A stretch of DNA of 64,000 nt from assembly GCA_963811225.1 (NCBI GenBank), contig CAWEQO010000001.1, forward strand, positions 496,001 through 560,000, read 5' to 3'. Position 1 is the first letter of the stretch. The number at the start of each line of letters is the position of its first letter. The stretch comes from CAWEQO01 sp963811225 (GTDB lineage Bacteria; Chloroflexota; Anaerolineae; Anaerolineales; Anaerolineaceae). A program made the translations under genes and the position numbers. The notes under the pieces are model-generated. The model was not told the DNA's origin. It ran no database searches and was given only the letters and a program-made list of their open reading frames with translations. Of this stretch, positions 7,725 to 16,738 are shown piece after piece.

Positions 7725-9029
7725 TTAATAAGTCCCAGCGGATGTAAATTCTCCTTCACCTTTTAGATACTTATCAAAGAATTCGAGGCTGATCTTATTG
7801 ATTGTCGTAAGTACGGTTTCAGTGCGGGCCGTTGATTTCTGCCCGTCGATTACGCGGGTCAGGATAGGGCTTGTGCGTGAAAAATCAGTCAGCCCCAGAT
7901 GAGTGACACCAGCGATATGGACATTAAATGCGGTTGCATCCCTATTGGAAAGCAGGGCATAATTTTCTGCGTACTGCGTCCATTCTCCCAGATGGTTCCA
8001 TGAAGTATCCGAATAAACATTCAGCACAGGCACGGGATATTTCTCGTCTGTGAATACAAATTCGCCATCCTGAACACCTTCGATATCATGCATGAATGGA
8101 GATTCGAGTGCGATCACCGCGCTGACGTCATCTCTCACTCTTCCAATACCCAGTGCTGCCGAGCCGCCGAGAGAATGCCCCACGACACCGATTTTCGCCG
8201 TATCGATCAGTTTATAGACCCCATTCGCGCCGCTGCTTTTTGTTTCGTTAAGAATATGATCGATCACAAAATTAATGTCGCCCATGCGTATTCCCATCCA
8301 CTTCTGAAAATACTCATGGGCTTGTATTTTGTTGGCGTGCGCGTCTGCTGCGCTAACTTCCTGCATATAGCCCATATCCATCAAAGTTGTATGTCCGTCT
8401 TCACCTGTAGTGAAGAAGGCCTGGTAGGTATGGTCGATGGAGACTACAACATAACCATGGCTCGCCAGTTCATTGTATAGAGATAAATTGCTTGATTTAA
8501 CCCCAAACGAACCATGTGAAAAAACCACCAACGGATATGTCTCCTCACCACTTTGGGGATACCAAAATTCAACATTGAGTTTTCTATTTTCGCCGATATC
8601 CATATAGGTTTCAACACGATTCGTATCTGTGTAGGTGTAATTTACGGTTGCGACTTGATATTTGCCCGTCGTCTCCATCGCTCTGTGCTGCGGAAATAGG
8701 ATTGCGGGTAGGGTCACAACACAGATCAGTACCGTCATTCCGACTGCTTTCAAAACAATACGGCGTGTTTTGTATGGTTGCCTTTCTTCCTGATGACGGG
8801 TCAGGTTGACTGCCCCAATGACTGCCAGTAAAAGCAGCAAGGCTGCCAGCGCATAATAACGAAGGCCCCATTCGAGGACTGATGCCAGAGTGGAGGCAGC
8901 GAATAGGGCAAATGCGCCGATTCGAGCCAGGTTCCTGACCTTCATCTGGTTCGATTTCGTAATAATGCAAACGGTTGCAAAAGCGGCTTCGACAACGAAA
9001 GCAATAATGACTGGTAATGTTCCTGTCAT
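7725..9029 (-). CDS. membrane-anchored alpha/beta hydrolase (PAF-acetylhydrolase/dienelactone-hydrolase-like)
   Basis: 434 residues. The first about 115 residues contain three or four membrane spans. The rest is an alpha/beta-hydrolase domain with an oxyanion-type stretch YPLVVFSHGSFG (about 165-176) and the nucleophile elbow GHSLGG (about 280-285). An aspartate is plausible after PVPVLNVYSDTSW (about 330-342), and a late histidine lies in IAGVTHLGLTDF. This layout resembles PAF acetylhydrolase-like esterases with the catalytic domain outside the membrane. GGAGAAAT precedes the ATG. It lies between two CPBP proteases on the same strand. Substrate unknown, probably a lipid or peptide ester. 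Confidence 0.8.
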   Translation of the reverse strand: MTGTLPVIIAFVVEAAFATVCIITKSNQMKVRNLARIGAFALFAASTLASVLEWGLRYYALAALLLLLAVIGAVNLTRHQEERQPYKTRRIVLKAVGMTVLICVVTLPAILFPQHRAMETTGKYQVATVNYTYTDTNRVETYMDIGENRKLNVEFWYPQSGEETYPLVVFSHGSFGVKSSNLSLYNELASHGYVVVSIDHTYQAFFTTGEDGHTTLMDMGYMQEVSAADAHANKIQAHEYFQKWMGIRMGDINFVIDHILNETKSSGANGVYKLIDTAKIGVVGHSLGGSAALGIGRVRDDVSAVIALESPFMHDIEGVQDGEFVFTDEKYPVPVLNVYSDTSWNHLGEWTQYAENYALLSNRDATAFNVHIAGVTHLGLTDFSRTSPILTRVIDGQKSTARTETVLTTINKISLEFFDKYLKGEGEFTSAGTY

Positions 9030-9114
9030 ATTTCTCCTTTCACCTGCAAAGAGGTCTGAGCGAAAGCGAAAACCAGCGCCGCGCAGCGCTGGTTCGTGAT
9101 CGGTGCTTGTTGCC

Positions 9115-9990
9115 TCAAAGCAAACCCCCTACTTTACGGTTGGTTTTGATTGCATTGGTAGCATTCATCGACTTTTGATGATTCAGATTGTCAAAGAACA
9201 AACGCTTGTTGAGTAATACGACAGCCAACGCAGCAAGGATGAGGATGGCCGTTTCAATACATTTGGTCGCCTGGGTGACATTCAACGCTTCCTGTGCCAG
9301 GTTGAAAGAAAAATGGAACAAGATGACCGCGGTGATACTCCTGGAATTCAACTCCCATACCCAGCTGATGATGAACGCCATGGGAATGATGGAGATGAAA
9401 AAGTTGATCGCGTAAAGAATGTTTTCGTTAACAATTTCATTCTGGTAAGTACCTTGAATGAAAAATAACGGAAGGTGCCATAGAGCCCAAAGCCCGCCGA
9501 AGATCAATGTCGTGGTGAAGTAAGTGCGGTTACCCTTCAGGCTGTCCATGGCATAACCTCTCCAACCAACCTCTTCAAAGATTGCCGCCAGGATCAGTAT
9601 CATCAATGTTGGCAGCATTCCAGCCGAGAAGGAAATACCCTCTGCAAGTTGGAATTGCGAAGGGTTTCCGCCAAAGGTGATGGAGATCAATGCTGCGATC
9701 ACGAGCGCGGCGGGGACGATCAAAAGGGTGGCGAGAAACCTTCCCAACTTAATCAACCGAAGGTTGCAGAGCCTGTTGGTGAAAGAATTCCACATCTCCT
9801 TGGATTTTGAAGAGCGAATCATCCAAACAGCGACAATCGCGGGCGCCATCATTCCGGGGATGAGAAAACTTACGAACATGCTCTCTCCACCGGGTTGGCG
9901 GCTGATGATCGTGGCGATGATCTCAAATAGATAGGTGACCAGGAACATGATGAGGAAATAACGGACCGGCTTGTAGATTTTTGTTTCCAT
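9115..9990 (-). CDS. CPBP-family intramembrane protease
   Basis: 291 residues with about eight hydrophobic spans. The diagnostic motifs are EEVGWRGYAM (about 138-147), WALWHLPLFF (about 166-175) and a late HFSFN (about 226). It is a CPBP/ABI-type membrane protease like those at 6849 and 18164 but not closely similar to the first. GGAAATTAG-type sequence precedes the ATG. It is followed on the same strand by a membrane hydrolase. Role unknown; the family ranges from CAAX-like processing to bacteriocin immunity. Confidence 0.87.
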   Translation of the reverse strand: METKIYKPVRYFLIMFLVTYLFEIIATIISRQPGGESMFVSFLIPGMMAPAIVAVWMIRSSKSKEMWNSFTNRLCNLRLIKLGRFLATLLIVPAALVIAALISITFGGNPSQFQLAEGISFSAGMLPTLMILILAAIFEEVGWRGYAMDSLKGNRTYFTTTLIFGGLWALWHLPLFFIQGTYQNEIVNENILYAINFFISIIPMAFIISWVWELNSRSITAVILFHFSFNLAQEALNVTQATKCIETAILILAALAVVLLNKRLFFDNLNHQKSMNATNAIKTNRKVGGLL

Positions 9991-10068
9991 TCTAATTTCC
10001 TTTCTGCGCTGAGAATTGGGTTGAGCCAGGTTTGGCTTTCGTACGGTTTCGATCAGGTAAGGCCTTGC

Positions 10069-10296
10069 TTATTTTTCACCTTCCGTTTGTCGAACCAGCA
10101 GCAAGATCAATCCTAAGTCACGGATTTGCATCAGGATACCGTGCAGCTCTGATTGATCGATGATAGAGCCGCGTAAAACCGTGTCGCCGTCAGGGGTCTG
10201 CTCTGACGTGAAATTATTGAATAAAATGGCAGCATCATGACCCACATAACCTTTGATGCGAATTTCGTATTTCATCACTGTGTCTTGTGTCTCCAT
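10069..10296 (-). CDS. small conserved protein next to LAL regulators
   Basis: 75 residues. It resembles a small family I recognise from Chloroflexota and Actinobacteria with the pattern YEIRIKG....F......DGDTVLRGSIIDQSELHGIL..IRDLG..LL.V, often coded beside LuxR/LAL regulators. It does so here, directly after the LAL gene on the same strand. TATAAT lies on the minus strand only six bases before the ATG and no ribosome-binding site is seen, so the message may be leaderless. No catalytic residue is evident. A modulatory role with the regulator is inference. Confidence 0.75.
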   Translation of the reverse strand: METQDTVMKYEIRIKGYVGHDAAILFNNFTSEQTPDGDTVLRGSIIDQSELHGILMQIRDLGLILLLVRQTEGEK

Positions 10297-10357
10297 GGTT
10301 TCATTATAGGTTTGCCGGTTATGCGATTGAACACACCAAGGTGGGATTATTTAAATG

Positions 10358-10391
10358 CCCATTGCCTAACACAAAAGTGTTAGGCAATGGG
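10358..10391. terminator. hairpin terminator of the LAL regulator gene
   Basis: Perfect 15-bp arms CCCATTGCCTAACAC / GTGTTAGGCAATGGG with an AAAA loop, 17 bases beyond the minus-strand stop codon. Confidence 0.75.
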
Positions 10392-10407
10392 ATGACAGGT
10401 AATTTTA

Positions 10408-12681
10408 TTAAACCAACTGCAATCGCTGCGCTTCGATGATTGCTTGAGCCCGGCGATTCACATTCATCTTGCCATACAGGTTGTTCGTATGGCGCTTGAC
10501 CGTATCCAGCGCGATACAGAGGTCTTCGGCAATTTCCTGGTTCGATTTTCCCTGGCAAATGAGCTGCAAAACTTCGAGTTCTCGTTTGCTTAAAGGTTCT
10601 ACTAAATTTTGTGCTCTCGATGGTTTACTCTGCAAGACCTCTTTTGTCCGCGCGACAACCTCATCGAGGAATCGATTTTGAATGGACGCGGCAATGCGCT
10701 CCGCATGATGCATCTCTTCCTGTGTCTGGGTCTCAATACCTTGTGCATGATGCAGCCGTGCGGCAATTAAATATCCATGTGCAAGGTACAATACGTGCCC
10801 ATTTTTTTTCGTGATCTCCAACCCCTGGCTTAAATGATGTTCTGCTTCTGCCCAGGATTTTTTCACGCCTAACACATCTGCCAGCGCGAGGTGAATCAAA
10901 CAAAAAGCAGGATCATCTGAGCAGCCTGTTTGCTCCGCGAAAGATAACTCATCGCGGCATATATTTTCTGCATCCTCTATTTGCCCCAGGCGTAAATATA
11001 TTTGTACCAGTTCAAAAGTTACGTGCGCCAGTGCTAGATAATTGCCACATCCGCACGCGTGCGGGCTGACGCGGCTCAAGTTTTCTGCCGCCCGGTGTAA
11101 ATCGTTTGCAGCCTCACAGGCATAACCCAACTGCGAATAGCATGCCGTGAGGCCCATATCGACATACGCTTGCCCAAGAGTTTGTCGTAACTCCGCGATG
11201 GTCGGCAAGAGCTGTTCGATTTCTTTGATCGCGCCGGCAACATCGCCGCCATGCCGCATGACGACGGCGCGCAATAAAATCACTTGATGCGAGATGATGT
11301 TGTATTCCGGTTGTTCTTTGGGCAGCCTGCCTGATGCGGCCGTATCCTCGAATACCTGGATAATACCGTCAAGATAGGATGCGATACGGTCATAATTTCC
11401 GCGTACGAACAAGGTCCAGCAGTAAGCCACGCCTAACGGTGGTGATTGGCGAATAAAATCATCTGGCAACGATTCGAGCCACTGCACGGCGACATCCAGG
11501 CGGCCCTCGTGATAGATGCGCCGCCAACTATTCACAATAATTTCAGTAGCATACGAATAATCGGGGATGGCAAACGCATGGCTCAAAGCATTTTCAGGAT
11601 AATTATTTTCTTGAAACCATTGTGCGGCACGTCGATGCAAAATCGGGATATCGTCTACCGATGTGCGTCGCAGCCGGCTTTGCAACAATTCTGCAAAAAG
11701 TTGATGATAACGGAACCAATAGAATTCCCTATCCATCGGTACGACGAACAAATTACTGTGATATAGTTCTTCAAGCACATCCATGCTGTCCGCGCGTCCA
11801 GCCACCGCATTGCACAACGGCGCGCACATACTTTTGAGTATGGATGTTTTTAACAAGAAGTTCCTCAATGGTTCGGGTTGTTTCTGCAATACTTCGTCTG
11901 CCAGATATCCCAACACGTAATGATTATTATCCATAAAGGCTTGAATAAATTCATGCGCATCGGTGTCTCCCTGCATCGAAAGCGCCGCGAGTTGCAAACC
12001 AACGATCCATCCTTCCGTACGCTTTTCCAGCGCCTGGACATCGGATTCATTCAAACCCAGTTTCATCGAATTATTTAGAAATGCCTTCGCTTCATCGGTC
12101 GTGAACCGAAGGTCAGAAGCGCGCAGTTCACTTACTTGTCCGCGCCCGCGCCAACGATTAATGGGCAAAGGTGGATCGGCGCGTGTCAGAATAACAAGGT
12201 GCATTGTCGGCGGTAAATGTTCGAGTAGAAATATGATTCCTTCGTGGATCGCTTGATTGGAAATGACGTGATAATCGTCAAGCACGAAAATGACCGGGCG
12301 GTCAAGCCGGCCTGCTTCATTGATCAAAGAGATGAGGAAGGTTTGCAGGTCAAAACCTTGGGATGATTCCAACATTTGCGCCGCCGCCTGTCCGAGCGTT
12401 TTGGGGGACAGGGTTTGGAGAGCGGCGACGAAGTACGTCCAAAACCGATTAACGTTGTTATCTTGTTCGTCCAGTCCAAGCCATGCGGTATCACCTTGAT
12501 GCAAAGCAACCCATTCGGCAAGCAAAGTGGTCTTACCATAGCCTGGAGGCGTTGAGAGAAGGGTCAAGATATGTCCCGAATGTAAACCTGTATTCAACCG
12601 CTCGATCAGTTGGGGGCGGTGAATATTGCCAGGAGGAATGCTTGGGATGAAAAGTTTGGTCGAAAGAATGGAAGCAGCCAT
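10408..12681 (-). CDS. MalT/LAL-type LuxR transcriptional regulator
   Basis: 757 residues, the usual length of large ATP-binding LuxR regulators. An N-terminal STAND-type ATPase carries Walker A PPGYGKTT (45-52) and a Walker B-like stretch PVIFVLDDYH. It is followed by winged-helix and TPR-like helical repeats that sense a ligand, and a C-terminal LuxR HTH (LSKRELEVLQLICQGKSNQE onward). I chose the ATG before AASILSTKLFIP because LAL proteins start this way and AAGGAT precedes it. A longer frame runs 16 residues further upstream. It probably controls genes nearby, perhaps the CPBP/hydrolase set. Inducer unknown. Confidence 0.9.
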   Translation of the reverse strand: MAASILSTKLFIPSIPPGNIHRPQLIERLNTGLHSGHILTLLSTPPGYGKTTLLAEWVALHQGDTAWLGLDEQDNNVNRFWTYFVAALQTLSPKTLGQAAAQMLESSQGFDLQTFLISLINEAGRLDRPVIFVLDDYHVISNQAIHEGIIFLLEHLPPTMHLVILTRADPPLPINRWRGRGQVSELRASDLRFTTDEAKAFLNNSMKLGLNESDVQALEKRTEGWIVGLQLAALSMQGDTDAHEFIQAFMDNNHYVLGYLADEVLQKQPEPLRNFLLKTSILKSMCAPLCNAVAGRADSMDVLEELYHSNLFVVPMDREFYWFRYHQLFAELLQSRLRRTSVDDIPILHRRAAQWFQENNYPENALSHAFAIPDYSYATEIIVNSWRRIYHEGRLDVAVQWLESLPDDFIRQSPPLGVAYCWTLFVRGNYDRIASYLDGIIQVFEDTAASGRLPKEQPEYNIISHQVILLRAVVMRHGGDVAGAIKEIEQLLPTIAELRQTLGQAYVDMGLTACYSQLGYACEAANDLHRAAENLSRVSPHACGCGNYLALAHVTFELVQIYLRLGQIEDAENICRDELSFAEQTGCSDDPAFCLIHLALADVLGVKKSWAEAEHHLSQGLEITKKNGHVLYLAHGYLIAARLHHAQGIETQTQEEMHHAERIAASIQNRFLDEVVARTKEVLQSKPSRAQNLVEPLSKRELEVLQLICQGKSNQEIAEDLCIALDTVKRHTNNLYGKMNVNRRAQAIIEAQRLQLV

Positions 12682-12798
12682 AAGAATATCCTTGGAGTGC
12701 AGATCTGCCGCCCCAGCCGCTCCATCCACTCGTGCGTCTGCTCGAATGAACGTAGACAGTGGATCGCCGGCTATCGCCGAGCGGGGTGAACGGCGGGG

Positions 12799-13200
<402 letters not shown>

Positions 13201-13302
13201 GCAGCCGCTCCATGCTAACCGGCTTTGAGAAATAAGATTGACCGCGATCGGGGCGGCCGGTGTGGGGCGTGTCCCCGCCAGAGGTGTCTCCCGATCACGT
13301 AG

Positions 13303-13345
13303 CCTCAGACATCCTCGCGAAGCACCCTGTAAGGGCTGTCTGAGG
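13303..13345. terminator. hairpin after the endonuclease III gene
   Basis: 9-bp arms CCTCAGACA / TGTCTGAGG, with a further partly paired region between them, downstream of the minus-strand stop at 13404. It lacks a clear T-run, so it is a modest terminator call. Confidence 0.45.
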
Positions 13346-13403
13346 TAACCGACCGGCATTGCCGGGCCTGGTTGTCAATCTCCACCAGGGTCTGGGATGT
13401 CAA

Positions 13404-14105
13404 CTAGGAAATCAGGCCTTGGTAGTAGTCGCAAAGGTGCTTGACGGGGCAGATCTCATGCTCGGGGTTGCGGGCGTGGCAGATGCGGCGTCCGAGGTAG
13501 ATGAGCAGGATGTGGGCGGGGCCGTAGATCTCGGGCGGGAAGAGCTGCTCCATCCAGGCGTGGGTCTGCTCGGCGGTCATCTTCTGCGGGCGCAGCCCAA
13601 GGCGACCGGTGACGCGCTGGACGTGGGTGTCGACCGGGAAGGCGGGCTTGCCGAGCGAGAAGACCAGCACGATGGCGGCGGTCTTGGGCCCGACGCCCTT
13701 GAAGCGCAGCAGCCAGGTGCGCGCCTCTTCGGTATCCAGTTCACGCAGGAATTCCAGGTTCAGTTCGCCGCGTTCCTCCGTGATCTGGCGCAGGACCTCC
13801 TGAATGCGAGCGCCCTTCTGGTTGGCGAGCCCGGCGGGACGGATGGCGCCGATCACGTCGTCGAGGGGGGCGTCGCGCACGGCCTCCCAGGAGCTAAAGC
13901 GGGAACGCAGCCCCTGAAAAGCCATGTCGCGGTTGCGATCGTTGGTGTTCTGCGAGAGGATGGTCGAAACCAGCTCGTCGAGCGGCGGGAGCGGATCGCC
14001 CCAATCGGGCATGCCGAAGTGGTCGAGCAGGCGCTCGTAAATGGCCATGGCGCGCTCGATCAGTTCAGTGTCGGGCCGCTCTCCGTCTTGACTAGCAGCG
14101 ACCAC
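13404..14105 (-). CDS. endonuclease III-family DNA glycosylase/AP lyase
   Basis: About 233 residues. It has the helix-hairpin-helix LLRFKGVGPKTAAIVL with the catalytic Lys, and the catalytic Asp in PAFPVDTHV, so a bifunctional glycosylase/lyase for oxidised pyrimidines in base-excision repair is expected. The C-terminal iron-sulfur loop reads C-x6-H-x2-C-x5-C, with histidine where endonuclease III has its second cysteine. I prefer the GTG start, which has AGGAG seven bases upstream and overlaps the asparaginase stop. An ATG at 14048 would give MAIYERLL. It is cotranscribed with the asparaginase gene. Confidence 0.88.
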   Translation of the reverse strand: MVAASQDGERPDTELIERAMAIYERLLDHFGMPDWGDPLPPLDELVSTILSQNTNDRNRDMAFQGLRSRFSSWEAVRDAPLDDVIGAIRPAGLANQKGARIQEVLRQITEERGELNLEFLRELDTEEARTWLLRFKGVGPKTAAIVLVFSLGKPAFPVDTHVQRVTGRLGLRPQKMTAEQTHAWMEQLFPPEIYGPAHILLIYLGRRICHARNPEHEICPVKHLCDYYQGLIS

Positions 14106-15162
14106 GAATGGGCTCCTGATGCCAGGTGAGGGTCTGGAAGGGACGCATCTCGCCGACATCGAGTTTGCGCCAGTTGTAGACGGTCCAATCGCCGAAGTGG
14201 GGCATGGTATGGATCTGCTCTTCGGTGAAGACGCCCAGCTGGCGGAGGATGTCGAGGGTGATGAGGGCGCGGGCGCGGCCGGTGGGGTCGCCATCGGAGA
14301 TCTTGAGGGTGATGCCGAGGCCGGGGCTGCCGGGGCCGAGCACGCCGGGCAAGACGCCTGCAGCCTGATAGCCTTCGGCGCCGCCTTTGGTGACAACCTG
14401 GCCGCGGGCGAACTCCATCAGGAGGGTGTCAAAGCCCTCGGGGCCGGAGACCATATCGGGGTGGCTGGTCATGGCGCGCACAATGTGGCGGCAGGCGGCG
14501 GCGCGGCGGTCGGGCACGTCACAGGGGTCGACCAGGCGGGCGAAGCCGAGCGCGGCGTTGTACATCGACACGGCGAAGACCGGGGCCGAGCAGCCGTCGG
14601 TGCCGAGCTTGACAGAGCCCGGATCGACGCCGCACATCTCGGAGAAGGCCATCAGGTCGGCCTGCTGGACGGGATGCTGGGGGTTGAGGTAGTCCTCGAT
14701 GGGCAGTTGGCGCAGGACGGCCTGGGCCAACATGCCGGTGTGCTTGCCGGAGCAGTTGTGGCGGTTGGGGGTGGGCTGCTCGCCGCGCAGCACGAGGGCG
14801 TCGGCGGTGGGCCGGTGGAAGGGAGTGTGGACGCCGCAACGCAGGTCGGTCTCTTTGATGCCGGCCTTCTTCTGAATGGAGGAGACGGTGGCGTAGTGAT
14901 CGTCGGTGCCCTGGTGCGAGGCGCAGGTAACGGCGATCTCTTTGTCGGAGAGGCCGAAGGCTTCGGCGCCGCCGAGCTCGATCAGGGGCAGGGCCTGGAA
15001 GGGCTTGGCGGAGGAACGCAGGTAGGTGACGGTTTGCGGGTCGCCGTAAGAGGCGATCAGGCGGCCGCTGGAATCGACCACGGCAGCGACGCCGTAGTGA
15101 ACCGACTCGACGATCGGTCCGCGGGTGACTTCGAGAAGGGGGGTAAAGTTTGTGTAGGGCAT
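14092..15162 (-). CDS. asparaginase (ReAV/thermolabile type)
   Basis: 356 residues of the asparaginase family typified by the Rhizobium etli inducible enzyme, which is unrelated to E. coli AnsB. It hydrolyses asparagine to aspartate and ammonia in the cytoplasm. Signatures include RSSAKPFQALPL (about 49-60), CASHQGTDDHY (about 80-90), NCSGKHTGML (about 136-145) and GTDGCSAPVF (about 188-197). The Ser-Lys pairs SSAK and SGKH fit the family's catalytic dyads. TATAAT lies six bases before the ATG (15169-15174) with no ribosome-binding site, which suggests a leaderless message. The nth-like gene overlaps its 3' end by 14 bases. Confidence 0.87.
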   Translation of the reverse strand: MPYTNFTPLLEVTRGPIVESVHYGVAAVVDSSGRLIASYGDPQTVTYLRSSAKPFQALPLIELGGAEAFGLSDKEIAVTCASHQGTDDHYATVSSIQKKAGIKETDLRCGVHTPFHRPTADALVLRGEQPTPNRHNCSGKHTGMLAQAVLRQLPIEDYLNPQHPVQQADLMAFSEMCGVDPGSVKLGTDGCSAPVFAVSMYNAALGFARLVDPCDVPDRRAAACRHIVRAMTSHPDMVSGPEGFDTLLMEFARGQVVTKGGAEGYQAAGVLPGVLGPGSPGLGITLKISDGDPTGRARALITLDILRQLGVFTEEQIHTMPHFGDWTVYNWRKLDVGEMRPFQTLTWHQEPIRGRC

Positions 15163-15174
15163 GGGGGAATTATA

Positions 15175-15450
15175 CTCTGGTTGGAGGAAGAGAGTAGAGA
15201 GTATAGAGCAGTCGGGGGTGTGGGAGATTGGTAACCGGGGAATTGGGGAATTGGGGAACTGGAATTCGTTCCCGAAAAACGAAAAGGAAGTTGAAAAGCG
15301 GTCGGAAGATGAGTTGGCGCTCTACCCGCTGCGGGGCGTGGTGGAGATGGGGGAAGGGAGAAGCTGTCAACGGATTTCTGGGAACGGATTAAACGGATTT
15401 GATACTTGTAATTCACTAACCTCGCTTGACTGGGAATATTTTTAGACCTA
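15175..15450. repeat. low-complexity purine-rich intergenic block
   Basis: The gap between the asparaginase promoter and the AT-rich island carries GGAAGAGAGTAGAGAGTATAG-type text. It then has tandem GGGGAATT words (about 15236-15262) and G-rich sequence up to about 15360. No gene is supported. It belongs with the purine-rich intergenic elements described in the findings. Confidence 0.5.
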
Positions 15451-15584
15451 GAATAATTCCGCCTCATTTCACTTTCCATTCATATTGAAAATATTATCTT
15501 AAGAAACTGGAATCATAAAAAGGCTAATTTGTAAATAATAAAAGAACAGTCCCAAACATTTAGACCAACCAAAAGGAAAGATCA

Positions 15585-16685
15585 ATGCCAGCACCTACAG
15601 AAACACTCTGGGAGATGGAACCACATACAGCCGCAAAACATGCGATATTGAGAAGATATTTAGGAGCATGGTTTGGAATAATGGGAGGAAAAAATCCAAG
15701 GGTTATTTACCTTGATGGTTTTTGTGGTCCTGGACGTTATAAGAAGGGGGAAGAGGGATCCCCAATTATTGCTCTAAAGTTAGCGATAGATCATAATCAG
15801 CAAAACCGCATAAACAATTGTACATTCTTGTTTGTTGATGAAAACAAAGATCGGATTGACCACTTAAAAAGTGAGCTAGATAAAATAGCAACTCCTAATA
15901 ATTTTATAATTTTTCCAATACAAAATCAATTTGAAGACACACTAACAGAATTACTTGATAATATGGATGCGAAAGGTGAAAGAATGGCCCCTACTTTTGC
16001 CTTCATTGATCCTTTTGGTTTTAAGGGGGCCCCCTTTCGGTTAGTAGAACGACTCTTAAATAACCCAAAAACAGAAGTGTTTATAAATATAATGGCAGAT
16101 TCTATTAATCGATTTACTGAACATCCAGACGACCAAGTCAAGAAGCATATTGTTGAACTTTTTGGAACAAAAAAAGTTCTTGAAGTTATTAATTTCTGTG
16201 GAAATCGAGTAAAAAATTTTAAGAATTTATATCAAGAGCAACTTGAAAAATGCGCTAAGTTTGTCAGATATTTTGAAATGCGCGATAGAAAGAATAGAAT
16301 AATTTACTATCTCTTCTTTGCTTCCAATAATGCTCTTGGTCATATTAAGATTAAAGAGGCATTTTGGAAGGTAGATCAATCATCTGGTTTTTACTTTTCA
16401 GACGCTACTAATCCAAATCAGCCAGTTTTGTTTAAAGATGATCCATCTCAAGAGTTAGCTGTTTTACTCACTAAAGAATTTCAAGGAAAGCGGAAGTCGG
16501 TTTATGAGATTAGACAATATGTTGAAGATAAAACGCCATATTTAGCTACACACATGAAAAAAGCAATGTGTAACTTAGAAAACAAGGATGAGCTTTCAGT
16601 TGAGCCGCTAAAGCTTAATGGTAGTAAGCGAAGGAGGAATTCTTTTCCAGATGATGTTATAGTTACATTTCCTGTCCCCTTTTAA
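15585..16685 (+). CDS. tcmP: three-Cys-motif partner protein TcmP
   Basis: 366 residues matching the TcmP family: an N-terminal WEMEPHTAAKHAILRRYLGAW region, the motif YLDGFCGPGRY (about 42-52), and FAFIDPFGFKG (about 139-149). The first motif looks like a Rossmann/methyltransferase loop. Helical regions follow, with a basic C-terminus. It is coded immediately before its usual partner, a DUF5131/Gp37-Gp68-like three-Cys protein. The biochemical role is not established to my knowledge. The block is much richer in A and T than the genome around it and stands between two repeat-rich boundaries, so horizontal transfer is likely. A defence or nucleic-acid modification role is only inference. Confidence 0.85.
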   Translation: MPAPTETLWEMEPHTAAKHAILRRYLGAWFGIMGGKNPRVIYLDGFCGPGRYKKGEEGSPIIALKLAIDHNQQNRINNCTFLFVDENKDRIDHLKSELDKIATPNNFIIFPIQNQFEDTLTELLDNMDAKGERMAPTFAFIDPFGFKGAPFRLVERLLNNPKTEVFINIMADSINRFTEHPDDQVKKHIVELFGTKKVLEVINFCGNRVKNFKNLYQEQLEKCAKFVRYFEMRDRKNRIIYYLFFASNNALGHIKIKEAFWKVDQSSGFYFSDATNPNQPVLFKDDPSQELAVLLTKEFQGKRKSVYEIRQYVEDKTPYLATHMKKAMCNLENKDELSVEPLKLNGSKRRRNSFPDDVIVTFPVPF

Positions 16686-16699
16686 AATCAGAACAATTG

Positions 16700-16720
16700 T
16701 GCTACAATATTGTCGTAGCA
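16700..16720 (+). promoter_or_regulatory. nested palindrome before the three-Cys gene
   Basis: TGCTAC and GTAGCA arms enclose ACAATATTGT, itself a perfect 10-bp palindrome. It overlaps a possible -10 (TACAAT) between tcmP and the next gene, which could let the second gene be expressed or repressed separately. No regulator is identified. Confidence 0.45.
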
Positions 16721-16738
16721 GTAAAGAGGAGGAAAAGG

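Noticed and set aside
13201..13359. N-terminal extension of the YkvA protein
   Set aside because: The 53 extra residues do not resemble the family and overlap a hairpin; the ATG at 13200 has a suitable ribosome-binding site.
14106..14396. N-terminal extension of endonuclease III into the asparaginase gene
   Set aside because: Ser/Pro/Ala-rich shadow sequence within the asparaginase coding region.
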